Of a stretch of 64,000 bases of DNA, positions 13,988 through 21,403 are shown one piece after another. The notes under the pieces were generated by a model, which ran no database searches, was not told where the DNA came from, and was given only the letters and a program-made list of their open reading frames with translations. Within the stretch, counting starts at the first letter, position 1, and the number at the start of each line of letters is the position of its first letter. A program made the position numbers and the translations under genes. Origin of the DNA: a virus; IMG/VR virus record IMGVR_UViG_3300046665_000548, positions 372,001 to 436,000 of that record. One strand, 5' to 3'.

Positions 13988-16040
13988 CGTCCTCGAACTT
14001 GGTGAACGAGTCTTCTTTGTGGACCATCAGAATACGGGACACACGGCTTCTCAAGTTGTCTTTATGACTAATCAGGAACACGTTCTTTCCGCGATCTCGC
14101 GCCAATCCCTTCAGAATCTCAAGGGCCGCTTCTGCGCCCTGATCGTCCAACCCATTATCGATCAATTCGTCTACCCAAAGCAAGTTGACCGAATTATTCA
14201 GACTTTCCCAAACATCGCGGAACGACAGTGAGGTGGCCATGATGACGCGGTTCATCTCGCCGCGCGATAGCTGCTCGAAATCGAAATCGCGTCCGAGCAG
14301 TGTGATTTCTACTGACAGGTCAGATACGAAGCGAACTTCGTGCGGCAGTCCGAGCTTATCCAAATACTGGTTCAGGCGAGAATTCAAGTAGGCGAGATTT
14401 TGATCGATGATCCGCTTGCGAATAAACGAGTCTTTGGACGTGAGCAGCTTGAGCAGGAAGTCTTGATGCTTCATCAGGACGGTGAGATCATTGAGAGGAG
14501 CCATGTCGATCTTCTGGAGAGTTTCCTTTAGACTATCGATCTGCTGCGTGTACGGGTTCACCTTCTCGTTCTCTTTTTCAAGATCGCGAACAAGCATCTC
14601 GTACAACTGTTTGGCCTTGTAGACCTCATCACGACTTTTAAAGGTAGTGACTGGTCGTGCGCCAAGAGCCTTGATCGCATCCTTCGCGGCTTTCCACCTA
14701 CTATCTTGTTCAGTTACGTCGGCTTGCACCTCGGTGCACCGAACCTGTTGCTCTTCTGCACGCGCAATCAGTTCAGTAACGCGTTGTTCAGAGTCGCTAC
14801 GGACTTTGTTCATCTCGACCTTGAGGACGTTTTCGATCTCGTTGGTCAAACTATCGAGGCTTGCAAGTTCACGGGTGATCTTGGCTTCTAGAGTTTCCTT
14901 CTGCTTCTCCAGGTTCGCCTGTACCGTCTTCAGGTGATCTGTTCCTGAAAGGCCCTGGCCGCAGGTCCTGCACGAGTGCTCATCGGAGTGCTCAATCTCA
15001 TGCATTATTACGGTGAGTTCTTCTGTCAAGCGCGCGGCCTGAGAAGAATGACGTTCGGCGTCTTTCTCTTTCCGAGAAATCTCTGTCCTTAGTCGTGCAA
15101 TCTGCACCTCAGGATCAAGAGCGGTTGCTTCTTTGCGATAGCGATCAGCCTGCGAACAAACGCTATCAACCTCACGCTGAAGACGCGCGGCCTCACGCGA
15201 CTCCGCATCCTCGACTACTCGAAGCTCGCGCAGCTTAGTATCGAACGCATCCAACGCATCGAATGCTACAATCTCAGCCTCAAAGTTTATGTCCTGGACG
15301 GCCTGTATTTCCGCTTCGAGTTCAGCAACGGCATGAACATGATGCTTCAGCCAGTTCGAAGAATTCGTCTCGGCTTGCTTGATGGTAACCTCGATGCGGC
15401 TGTTCGCTTCGGTGGTTGCCTTCAGGTCCGCTTCGAGATCGCGAATCTGATCTTTGGTTCCATCAGGACCGTTCATGATCCTCTTCAATTCGTCGGCACG
15501 CTGAGAGATTTGGGTAACACCAAGAAGCTCTTCGATTACTGCTCGCTGTTCGCTTACAGTCATCTTCAGGAAAGGTTCGGTGAAAGTATTGAGTGCCAAC
15601 ACATGCTTGAACATAGTGTGGCTCATACCGATCAGACGCTCGATCTCTTCTTGCGTGTGGCGGTTCTCGCCCTGCGCCTGATCATCGCTGCTCGTTTCAG
15701 TATTGTTCACGTAGAAGCGCATCGTTACAGGCTTCTGTCCGCGCTCAATCCTATAGGATTTACCATCACGCTCGAACTCAATGGTTACGAGCATGGCCTT
15801 GTTGTTGATGTTGTTGACGAGATTTGGAATCTTGATCTTCGTCAGCGGCTTCCCGTATAGGGCATAGCTGATCGCTTGAAGAATAGATGTCTTGCCAGCG
15901 CCATTACGCGTGACTCCTCCGGTGCCATCGGTGTTCTCACCAAGGACGAGGGTCAATCCAGCACTATCAAGATTGATCGCTTGGGTAACGTTGCCAACAG
16001 ATAGGAAGTTCTTGAGTGTAAGCTTTGTAATACGGATCAT
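13974..16040 (-). CDS. gp46: Recombination endonuclease subunit, gp46/SbcC-like ATPase
   Basis: This 688-residue protein is the Rad50/SbcC-type ATPase that works with gp47 to resect DNA ends for recombination-dependent replication and host DNA breakdown. It has Walker A NGAGKTS near residues 46-52 and two long coiled coils. The zinc-hook motif CRTCG lies near the middle. The ABC signature LSRGEMNR is near 590, and Walker B NLLWVDELID follows. I chose the ATG at 16040 (MIRITKLTLKNF) because the family begins here. T4 gp46 is 560 residues, so the coiled coil is longer. gp47 lies upstream, separated by the MucR-like gene. Confidence 0.95.
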   Translation of the reverse strand: MIRITKLTLKNFLSVGNVTQAINLDSAGLTLVLGENTDGTGGVTRNGAGKTSILQAISYALYGKPLTKIKIPNLVNNINNKAMLVTIEFERDGKSYRIERGQKPVTMRFYVNNTETSSDDQAQGENRHTQEEIERLIGMSHTMFKHVLALNTFTEPFLKMTVSEQRAVIEELLGVTQISQRADELKRIMNGPDGTKDQIRDLEADLKATTEANSRIEVTIKQAETNSSNWLKHHVHAVAELEAEIQAVQDINFEAEIVAFDALDAFDTKLRELRVVEDAESREAARLQREVDSVCSQADRYRKEATALDPEVQIARLRTEISRKEKDAERHSSQAARLTEELTVIMHEIEHSDEHSCRTCGQGLSGTDHLKTVQANLEKQKETLEAKITRELASLDSLTNEIENVLKVEMNKVRSDSEQRVTELIARAEEQQVRCTEVQADVTEQDSRWKAAKDAIKALGARPVTTFKSRDEVYKAKQLYEMLVRDLEKENEKVNPYTQQIDSLKETLQKIDMAPLNDLTVLMKHQDFLLKLLTSKDSFIRKRIIDQNLAYLNSRLNQYLDKLGLPHEVRFVSDLSVEITLLGRDFDFEQLSRGEMNRVIMATSLSFRDVWESLNNSVNLLWVDELIDNGLDDQGAEAALEILKGLARDRGKNVFLISHKDNLRSRVSRILMVHKEDSFTKFEDDAVV

Positions 16041-16095
16041 GATCAACTCTAAATATAAGCTGATCATAGGCCACGGGTCGGAAGGTTAGCAATAA

Positions 16096-16443
16096 ATGCG
16101 ATTTACAGAGGTGTTTGATAATTTCACTGATGGCGACGTTGAGCAACGTCGTACCTCTGGTCGTGGCGCATCTCTTAAAGATAAGGGATACCCGCTGAGC
16201 CGTTGTACTATTTTTCGTGCAATGCTTCCCGGCCAACCGCTACGGCAGATGGACTACGTGACACGATCAGAGAAGTTCGCTCGCGAGCATGCCGATCATA
16301 TGGCGGCAGTTGAAGGCGAAACCTACATCGTGAACCGCTACCGTGCCAGTACGGAGCATGTCTTTGAAGCATTCAATCCCGGAGAGTATTTCTACGACGG
16401 TCCGGCCATTGAAGGGCAGACCATCTATAAAGCAGACTACTGA
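16096..16443 (+). CDS. Hypothetical protein, possible ADP-ribosyltransferase fold
   Basis: This 115-residue plus-strand gene lies between minus-strand gp46 and the MucR-like gene. The order TIFRAML (Arg), MDYVTRSEKFAREHA (Thr/Ser with following helix) and FNPGEYFYDGP (Glu) resembles the R-S-E core of small ADP-ribosyltransferases, where a sequence like RA...DWVT.s..YA.eH is typical. Phages such as T4 use such enzymes on host RNA polymerase. The resemblance is by eye, and the protein is short for a complete enzyme. It could also be an unrelated phage protein. Confidence 0.55.
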   Translation: MRFTEVFDNFTDGDVEQRRTSGRGASLKDKGYPLSRCTIFRAMLPGQPLRQMDYVTRSEKFAREHADHMAAVEGETYIVNRYRASTEHVFEAFNPGEYFYDGPAIEGQTIYKADY

Positions 16444-16449
16444 CAAGAT

Positions 16450-16480
16450 AAGGGCTGCCGTCCGTAGAACGACAGCCCTT
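16450..16480. terminator. Terminator-like hairpin between convergent genes
   Basis: AAGGGCTG and CAGCCCTT form an 8-bp stem extended, after one mismatch, by CGT/ACG. It lies between the convergent ends of the 16443 (+) and 16514 (-) genes and probably ends both transcripts. Confidence 0.6.
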
Positions 16481-16513
16481 CGCAGATATCAGCTATAGGT
16501 TGCGGCCCGTGCT

Positions 16514-17023
16514 TCAATCTGCTTTCTTGCGGCCTCGGCCGGTGGTTTTCTTGGCGGTCTTCTTCGCCGCGCCCTGGCGCTTCTGTCCGAGGCCCATCTG
16601 CTTGGCGAGGTCCGACCGAGCCTTCGCGTAGTTCGGAGCTACCATGGGATAGTTCGGCGGGAGACCCCATTTGGCGCGATACTGCTCTGGGGTCAGATCG
16701 CGGCCGGACAGATGTCGCTTCAGCGACTTGTAGGGCTTACCATCTTCGAGCGAGATCAGGTAGTCGGCAGTAATAGATTTCTTGATCGATACAGGGGGCT
16801 CGCCGCGCTGCGGAGAAGCACTCTGCTGCATTTCACGACTGCCACTGCCGCCGCCAGATGAGACGGTAAGCAGAGCGGTGTGAACCGTGTTGATGAGACT
16901 GGCCACGTCGTCCGGACGAACGTTGTTGTGAGTGTTGGCCAGATACGCTGACACGATGTCGCTCGTCATATTGAGGAGACTTGTGTCGTTTCCGGGCTGC
17001 CCGGTCGATTTGTTGCCTTCCAT
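16514..17023 (-). CDS. MucR/Ros-family transcriptional regulator lacking zinc ligands
   Basis: This 169-residue protein has the two parts of a MucR/Ros regulator: an N-terminal oligomerisation region (DIVSAYLANTHNNV...LINTVHTALL) and the DNA-binding core from about residue 88, SLEDGKPYKSLKRHL...LTPEQYRAKWGLPPNYPMVAP. In Ros the finger is C-x2-C-x9-H with a second His. Here the first Cys is Ser, the second position is Asp and the second His is missing, so metal binding is probably lost, as in some Mesorhizobium Ml proteins. A Lys-rich tail may add DNA binding. The host protein silences genes for surface polysaccharide and virulence. A phage copy could take over that network or act as a xenogeneic silencer. 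Confidence 0.85.
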   Translation of the reverse strand: MEGNKSTGQPGNDTSLLNMTSDIVSAYLANTHNNVRPDDVASLINTVHTALLTVSSGGGSGSREMQQSASPQRGEPPVSIKKSITADYLISLEDGKPYKSLKRHLSGRDLTPEQYRAKWGLPPNYPMVAPNYAKARSDLAKQMGLGQKRQGAAKKTAKKTTGRGRKKAD

Positions 17024-17121
17024 CTAATGATCCTTCGTTAGAGGTAGCCCCCAAGGTTGGGCGCTACAGTTCACTATAGATAGATGACTTTCGCTTATCT
17101 TGCAAGAGGGCGGCTATTTGG

Positions 17122-18144
17122 TTAGCTATTCAGACCTTTGTAGATGTGAACAAGCGTCTCTGGTTGCATACCAATACTCTGTACTGAAAGCAAACCGTCT
17201 ATCACGATTTGGTCTACAGATTGGAACACAACATCCCCGATAAACTCTTGATCCGCCTCACTTTTTGCCGCGTGGATCAGTTCTACTTTGCGCAACCCAT
17301 ATTGTGCCGCGAATGTATCTTTAACGACTTGAGCTTCCTCGTAAGAGATGTCCTTGTCGATGGTTACTCGGGCGGTAAGTTTTGGACGTAGCAATCTACC
17401 AGGATCGTCAAGCATCTCCGAAAGCTTCATGCTTCTAAACAGAGGCTGATCTGGCCAAGAGGCGAATTCGGGGTCTTTACCCCACTCCAAAAACATAGCG
17501 CCGCGCTCGCTGTCCCAGTTGTCTGAAAAGTCGAACGGCATAACATTTCCAAGATAACAGATGTTACCTTTGGTCTGTCTCTTATGGAAATGCCCAGTAA
17601 ACACGAACTCCTGCTTTGGGAAGGAGTCCGCCTGCACCGCGTGTGGCGAATCCGGCATTTCAACCATCGCGTTCATAAGAAATCCAGGCACCTCAAGATG
17701 AGCAATGACGTACCTGCTGTCCAAGTTCTTCAGTTTCTTGTGTTCGTCACCAATTAACCAAGGCAGGAACGTCACGCCTCCGATAGTCTCGGGGTTGCGT
17801 AGAATTTTGATGTTCGGCAAATAGCGAACGAACTCGATGCTGCTCACATCGCGCTTATCGCGATAGAACAGGTCGTGGTTGCCCGGAATCCAGTAGGTGC
17901 GCTCGAACGCATCATTGATCATCTGGATGCCCTCTAGAGAGGCAGCCATGGTTGAAATATGCAAAGCATGACGGTTGTCGTGCCAATCACCGGCAAAGAG
18001 ACAGGTCTCGCAGCCGCGCGTCTTTGCCTCTTCGATGAACCATCGAAGATAATCCATACTGTCCTGAATCGCGATTGGGTTGTTACCTGAGCGTCCGAAA
18101 TGAATGTCGGTGAAGACCGCAGCCTTCTTAAATAAATTTGTCAA
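17122..18144 (-). CDS. gp47: Recombination endonuclease subunit, gp47/SbcD-like
   Basis: This is the Mre11/SbcD-type metallophosphoesterase partner of gp46. The metal-binding motifs are in order: FTDIHFG near residue 12, AGDWHDNRH near 48, GNHD near 80 and TGHFHKR near 185. The family start corresponds to a TTG at 18144 (LTNLFKKAAVFTDIH), overlapping the upstream gene by 17 bases and giving 340 residues, the same size as T4 gp47 (339). An ATG at 18177 is an alternative. It follows gp55 and a putative nuclease and precedes the MucR-like gene. Confidence 0.9.
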   Translation of the reverse strand: MTNLFKKAAVFTDIHFGRSGNNPIAIQDSMDYLRWFIEEAKTRGCETCLFAGDWHDNRHALHISTMAASLEGIQMINDAFERTYWIPGNHDLFYRDKRDVSSIEFVRYLPNIKILRNPETIGGVTFLPWLIGDEHKKLKNLDSRYVIAHLEVPGFLMNAMVEMPDSPHAVQADSFPKQEFVFTGHFHKRQTKGNICYLGNVMPFDFSDNWDSERGAMFLEWGKDPEFASWPDQPLFRSMKLSEMLDDPGRLLRPKLTARVTIDKDISYEEAQVVKDTFAAQYGLRKVELIHAAKSEADQEFIGDVVFQSVDQIVIDGLLSVQSIGMQPETLVHIYKGLNS

Positions 18145-18754
18145 TTTTGCTGTCCACAAAGACGAATATGTCGTCATGCATATCGCCATCTTCTTTAGAT
18201 GGTTCAGTATTGTCTATTGGAAATTGCTGGATAAGCTCTTTTAGTCTTTCCGGATGGTTCTCAGTAATTTCGATGCTATTGGCTTCGATATACTTTGCCG
18301 GAATATTCGGATCGTTGAGAAGAGCCCCATCCTTCATAAGCTTGGCTGCTCTCTCGATAATAGCTTCATCTACGTTGGCGGCCTGGAGTACCGAAACCAC
18401 ACGATTTGCTACTTCTTTGTCGGCGTCTAACTTGCCGCGTATTTTATCGAACCATCCCTTTAGATGCTGCGGAGCCATAAACCGGAATGACTGCCAAACG
18501 TGGCCTGAATCGTGATTGATGAATCGACCTAGGACCCAGTAACGCTTCGACATACGATCCAGATACGCATATCCGAGGTCGCGAGCAGTGGACACGCTTG
18601 GCTTGGAGTGCGACTTGAACTCTAACTCAATGCCCTCATCGGTATGCGAATCAGCCGCTTCGCGATGCGCATTCCAGTGCGTTCCGAAGATGCGCGCCAT
18701 ATCTTCTTCGCGCTTGTCGTCTTGTACGATCCGAGTGTTTCCGTGACGAGCCAT
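18128..18754 (-). CDS. Hypothetical protein, possible restriction-like nuclease
   Basis: This 208-residue protein contains IELEFKSHSKPSVSTARDLG (residues about 43-62) and YWVLGRF (72-78), similar in arrangement to the E-x-K strand and following helix of restriction-endonuclease-like folds. A catalytic Asp could be DEGIEL just before. The C-terminal half is helical and acidic. It lies between gp55 and gp47 in a DNA-metabolism block, which fits a nuclease role, but the match is by eye. T4 has no equivalent here that I recognise. Confidence 0.6.
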   Translation of the reverse strand: MARHGNTRIVQDDKREEDMARIFGTHWNAHREAADSHTDEGIELEFKSHSKPSVSTARDLGYAYLDRMSKRYWVLGRFINHDSGHVWQSFRFMAPQHLKGWFDKIRGKLDADKEVANRVVSVLQAANVDEAIIERAAKLMKDGALLNDPNIPAKYIEANSIEITENHPERLKELIQQFPIDNTEPSKEDGDMHDDIFVFVDSKIDKFI

Positions 18755-18797
18755 TATAGTGACCCATCCTTAGCAAACGTCAGTAGTCTAAAAGTAA

Positions 18798-18845
18798 AAG
18801 CCATGTAACCAATAGATCAATGAATGATCAGACGTTACATGGCTT
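18798..18845 (-). terminator. Terminator after the late sigma gene
   Basis: AAGCCATGTAAC (18798-18809) pairs perfectly over 12 bp with GTTACATGGCTT (18834-18845). The loop region contains a second small inverted repeat (GATCA/TGATC). On the minus strand a T-rich tract (TTTTACTTTTAG) follows, as expected for an intrinsic terminator of gp55. Confidence 0.7.
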
Positions 18846-18862
18846 AGTATCTGAAAGCGAAA

Positions 18863-19693
18863 TTAATCTGGCGTAACAGGAGCAGGCTTTCGCTTTGGTG
18901 GGGGACCGCGACGACGCTTTACGGGCGGTGCCGAAGCATCTGTGCCCATGCGGTACTCCATCTCGTTCTCTATCTGACGAGTGTAGGAAGGCGTGACGCC
19001 TGCCATGATCAAGATATCATCGCGGATGTTCTGATTACGGCGTTCTACGTTCAAAACTCGCGTGAAGCAGTTCTGAATGGTCGTGGTGTAGAACGCGAAA
19101 GGATTGTCTCCCTTGGATTCGTCAAATTGAAGACCAACCTGGGAAAGTTGAAGAAGCGCATGTGAACGCATTTCATCAACATACGTGTAACCTCGCCAGT
19201 TACCGCGACGAGAGTAACGGTCCACCAGCATCATGAACATCATAGCGAGAGCCGAAGAGATCGCGCCCTTGTCGAGACAGAATGCGCCTTCTTCGGTTAT
19301 GCCCTTCCAATGTGATCGTCCAACCTCGATCAGCTTGTCATCGCGAATGATGAAATGCTTGAAGGGAGGAAAATTTGTCCGGGCGTACGACACGTCGGTA
19401 TTGCGCGCTTTGCGCTTTCGATCCGGGTCGAGGGGAATGTGTTCGTGAGTCATCAACCGAATCACCAGATCATCCTTGGTGTAGTCGGTCCTAACAACTT
19501 CGCCTGCTTTCACCTTCGGATTGCACTTCTTGGTGAGGGCTCTTTCGATAAGCTCGGGTGTAATCGCGTCACGTGTGATGGCAATTACGTCAAAGTTCGC
19601 ATACTCGGGCTTTTCGAAATAGCAAAAGGTCGTCTTGCTTTTATGAATTTCACGAAGCAGGTCTTTGTTGGTAATATACTTTGGTTTTTGCAT
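18863..19693 (-). CDS. gp55: Late transcription sigma factor, gp55-like
   Basis: This 276-residue protein is a divergent sigma factor that directs host RNA polymerase to TATAAATA-type late promoters. Recognition rests on the sigma-region-2-like core SSALAMMFMMLVDRYS...RGYTYVDEMRSHALLQL and the following DNPFAFYTTTIQNCFTRVLN near residues 190-215, typical of T4-superfamily gp55. The C-terminus is Pro/Arg/Lys-rich. T4 gp55 is 185 residues, so this one carries an extra N-terminal domain of about 90 residues. Several late-promoter matches in this window are its expected targets. Confidence 0.9.
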   Translation of the reverse strand: MQKPKYITNKDLLREIHKSKTTFCYFEKPEYANFDVIAITRDAITPELIERALTKKCNPKVKAGEVVRTDYTKDDLVIRLMTHEHIPLDPDRKRKARNTDVSYARTNFPPFKHFIIRDDKLIEVGRSHWKGITEEGAFCLDKGAISSALAMMFMMLVDRYSRRGNWRGYTYVDEMRSHALLQLSQVGLQFDESKGDNPFAFYTTTIQNCFTRVLNVERRNQNIRDDILIMAGVTPSYTRQIENEMEYRMGTDASAPPVKRRRGPPPKRKPAPVTPD

Positions 19694-19718
19694 GACCTCA
19701 GGGGGTTCGAGATTCCTA

Positions 19719-19748
19719 GTTATAATCTGGAAGTAGTTGTATTCGCAA
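19719..19748 (-). promoter_or_regulatory. Probable sigma70-type promoter of gp55
   Basis: On the minus strand TTGCGA (19743-19748) and TATAAC (19719-19724) are separated by 18 bases and lie 25 bases before the gp55 ATG. A host-type promoter is expected for the late sigma factor, which must be made before late transcription. Confidence 0.5.
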
Positions 19749-19814
19749 ATTTATTTTTTGGTTTGACTATTTCGTCTAAAGTAATGCCAAGTAAACACCC
19801 AAGTTTAAGGACGG

Positions 19815-19821
19815 CTAAATA
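19815..19821 (+). promoter_or_regulatory. Late promoter-like element (CTAAATA)
   Basis: The CTAAATA resembles the late -10 element and ends 3 bases before the ATG at 19825. No ribosome site is present between them, so the transcript would be leaderless or nearly so. It heads the plus-strand baseplate hub cluster. Confidence 0.45.
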
Positions 19822-19824
19822 TTT

Positions 19825-20358
19825 ATGAGCAAGGAAACCAAACGAGTTGTGTTTGCATGCGGGAGGTTTAACCCTCCTACGGCGGGCCACCGGAAACTCT
19901 TAGAAGAGATGAGGGCGGTTGCTGGAGACGCGGAGATAAGACTCTTCGCTACCCAGACCCACGATCCAGAGAGGAATCCATTGTCTCCTGAGACGAAGCT
20001 CGGTTTTTTACGCCGAGCCTTTCCAGGAACCGACATCCAGCTTGCGACGAATGCGTTCGATGCCGCGAAGATGTTGTCCAAGGAAGGTTTCGCTGAGGCC
20101 ACATTGATTGTGGGTGAAGACCGAGAAGCTTTGGCTCGTAACGTAGTCCGCTATGCGGCTGACCTTGGCTTAGAGAGCGTGCAATTTCACGTAGTCTCAA
20201 GACAAGACGGCGACGCCAGCGCTACTGCGATGCGCCAAGCAGCCGCTTCTGGAGACATCAAGGCATTTGCAGAACTGTGTCCTAGTGAGGATTCTGTTCT
20301 GAAGGACGACATGTACCGGGCCGTTCGGCTTGGGATGGGAGATAGATGGCAGAGCTAA
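19825..20358 (+). CDS. Cytidylyltransferase-like nucleotidyltransferase
   Basis: This 177-residue protein has the nucleotidyltransferase motif GRFNPPTAGH near residues 13-22 (the HxGH-like site) and a C-terminal SRQDGDASATAMRQAA near 133-148, equivalent to the ISST-x-x-R motif of NMN adenylyltransferase relatives. Related genes are frequent in T4-like phages. The substrate cannot be told from the sequence; NAD synthesis is one possibility. It is the first gene of the plus-strand tail cluster and overlaps the next by 13 bases. Confidence 0.75.
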   Translation: MSKETKRVVFACGRFNPPTAGHRKLLEEMRAVAGDAEIRLFATQTHDPERNPLSPETKLGFLRRAFPGTDIQLATNAFDAAKMLSKEGFAEATLIVGEDREALARNVVRYAADLGLESVQFHVVSRQDGDASATAMRQAAASGDIKAFAELCPSEDSVLKDDMYRAVRLGMGDRWQS

Positions 20359-21098
20359 TCGGGCCGAATACATTTCAGGACACATTTGGCGTTGAAGGGC
20401 AAGGCTATGGCTACGTAGGTTACCAGGATAATGGGACTCAGACGGATGTGGGAGCCCAAGCTAGAACTTATGCTAGCCAGCAGGACACCGCCAAGGAAGA
20501 CTTCCGAGTCAGGCTCGCAGCCCAGACTCGAACTCAATATAATGGCGAGCTTCTGTCCCCGTTGCTAAACACGGGTGGGCTTCTCTTCCCGTATACGCCG
20601 ACGATTACAGTTTCGCAGGAAGTTGATTATGCGAACATGCAAATGGTCCACAGCAACATGGACTATTATTCATACTCGCGTACCCCGAACACGACGATTT
20701 CGCTGGCCGGAAAATTCACAGTTCAGAACCAGAAGGAAGGGCTCTACGCACTCGCCGCGATCCACTTCTTGAAAACAATGTCAAAGATGTACTTTGGTGA
20801 GAAAGATGCAGGCAATAATCTTGCCGGTCTCCCGCCGCCGATCCTTCTACTGAAGGGTTACGGCAAGTACATGTTCAATAACATTCGAGTCATCCTGAAA
20901 TCCCACAACTACACATTTGAAGAGAGCGCGCAGACCGTCGCCGTCAATACGATAAGCGGCGGCATAGTTCGTCTGCCCGCACTGTTTACGCTATCCTGCT
21001 CTCTCGTGTCCCAGCCTACTACAAAGATGATGCGTAAGGATTTTTCGCTCGATAGCTTTCGTTCGGGTGAACTCCTCAAGACCGGAGGTTACATCTAA
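20346..21098 (+). CDS. Tail-tube junction/initiator protein, gp48/gp54-like
   Basis: This 250-residue protein is of the type that joins the baseplate hub to the tail tube. The segment PYTPTITVSQEVDYANMQMV followed by HSNMDYYSYSRTP and the later AIHFLKTMSKMYFG are characteristic of the gp48/gp54 (tube-fold) group in T4-like phages. Only one such gene is seen here while T4 has two, so it may serve both roles. GGGAG lies before its ATG, inside the upstream gene, and its stop overlaps the gp53 start. Confidence 0.8.
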   Translation: MAELIGPNTFQDTFGVEGQGYGYVGYQDNGTQTDVGAQARTYASQQDTAKEDFRVRLAAQTRTQYNGELLSPLLNTGGLLFPYTPTITVSQEVDYANMQMVHSNMDYYSYSRTPNTTISLAGKFTVQNQKEGLYALAAIHFLKTMSKMYFGEKDAGNNLAGLPPPILLLKGYGKYMFNNIRVILKSHNYTFEESAQTVAVNTISGGIVRLPALFTLSCSLVSQPTTKMMRKDFSLDSFRSGELLKTGGYI

Positions 21099-21403
21099 TG
21101 CAGGTTAAGTACGCTTCTGCGTCCCCGTATGCTGACACTCCACAGTCGCCATGGAGGATCAAGAATTACGTTCACAGAGCAATCCCTGACAGCGCTTCGG
21201 ATAGGCTCATCACGGTCAAAACGAAGCACGAGTATCGCCCCGATCTGCTAAGTTTTGAACTCTACAACACTCCGGAATATTGGTGGGTTTTCATGGTGCG
21301 CAACATGGACATCATTCGTGATCCCATCTGGGACCTCAAGGCTGGAATCACAATCACTGCGCCGTCATTGACGGCAATTCAGGCAGCCAAAGGACAGCCA
21401 TAA
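21098..21403 (+). CDS. gp53: Baseplate wedge protein, gp53-like
   Basis: This 101-residue protein has the gp53 core: DRLITVKTKHEYRPDLLSFE followed by LYNTPEYWWVFMVRN and a C-terminal LKAGITITAP that resembles a LysM-like end. gp53 is a baseplate component contacting the wedge and hub. T4 gp53 is about twice as long; this is a compact version. Its ATG overlaps the upstream stop by one base, and its stop overlaps the next ATG the same way. Confidence 0.8.
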   Translation: MQVKYASASPYADTPQSPWRIKNYVHRAIPDSASDRLITVKTKHEYRPDLLSFELYNTPEYWWVFMVRNMDIIRDPIWDLKAGITITAPSLTAIQAAKGQP

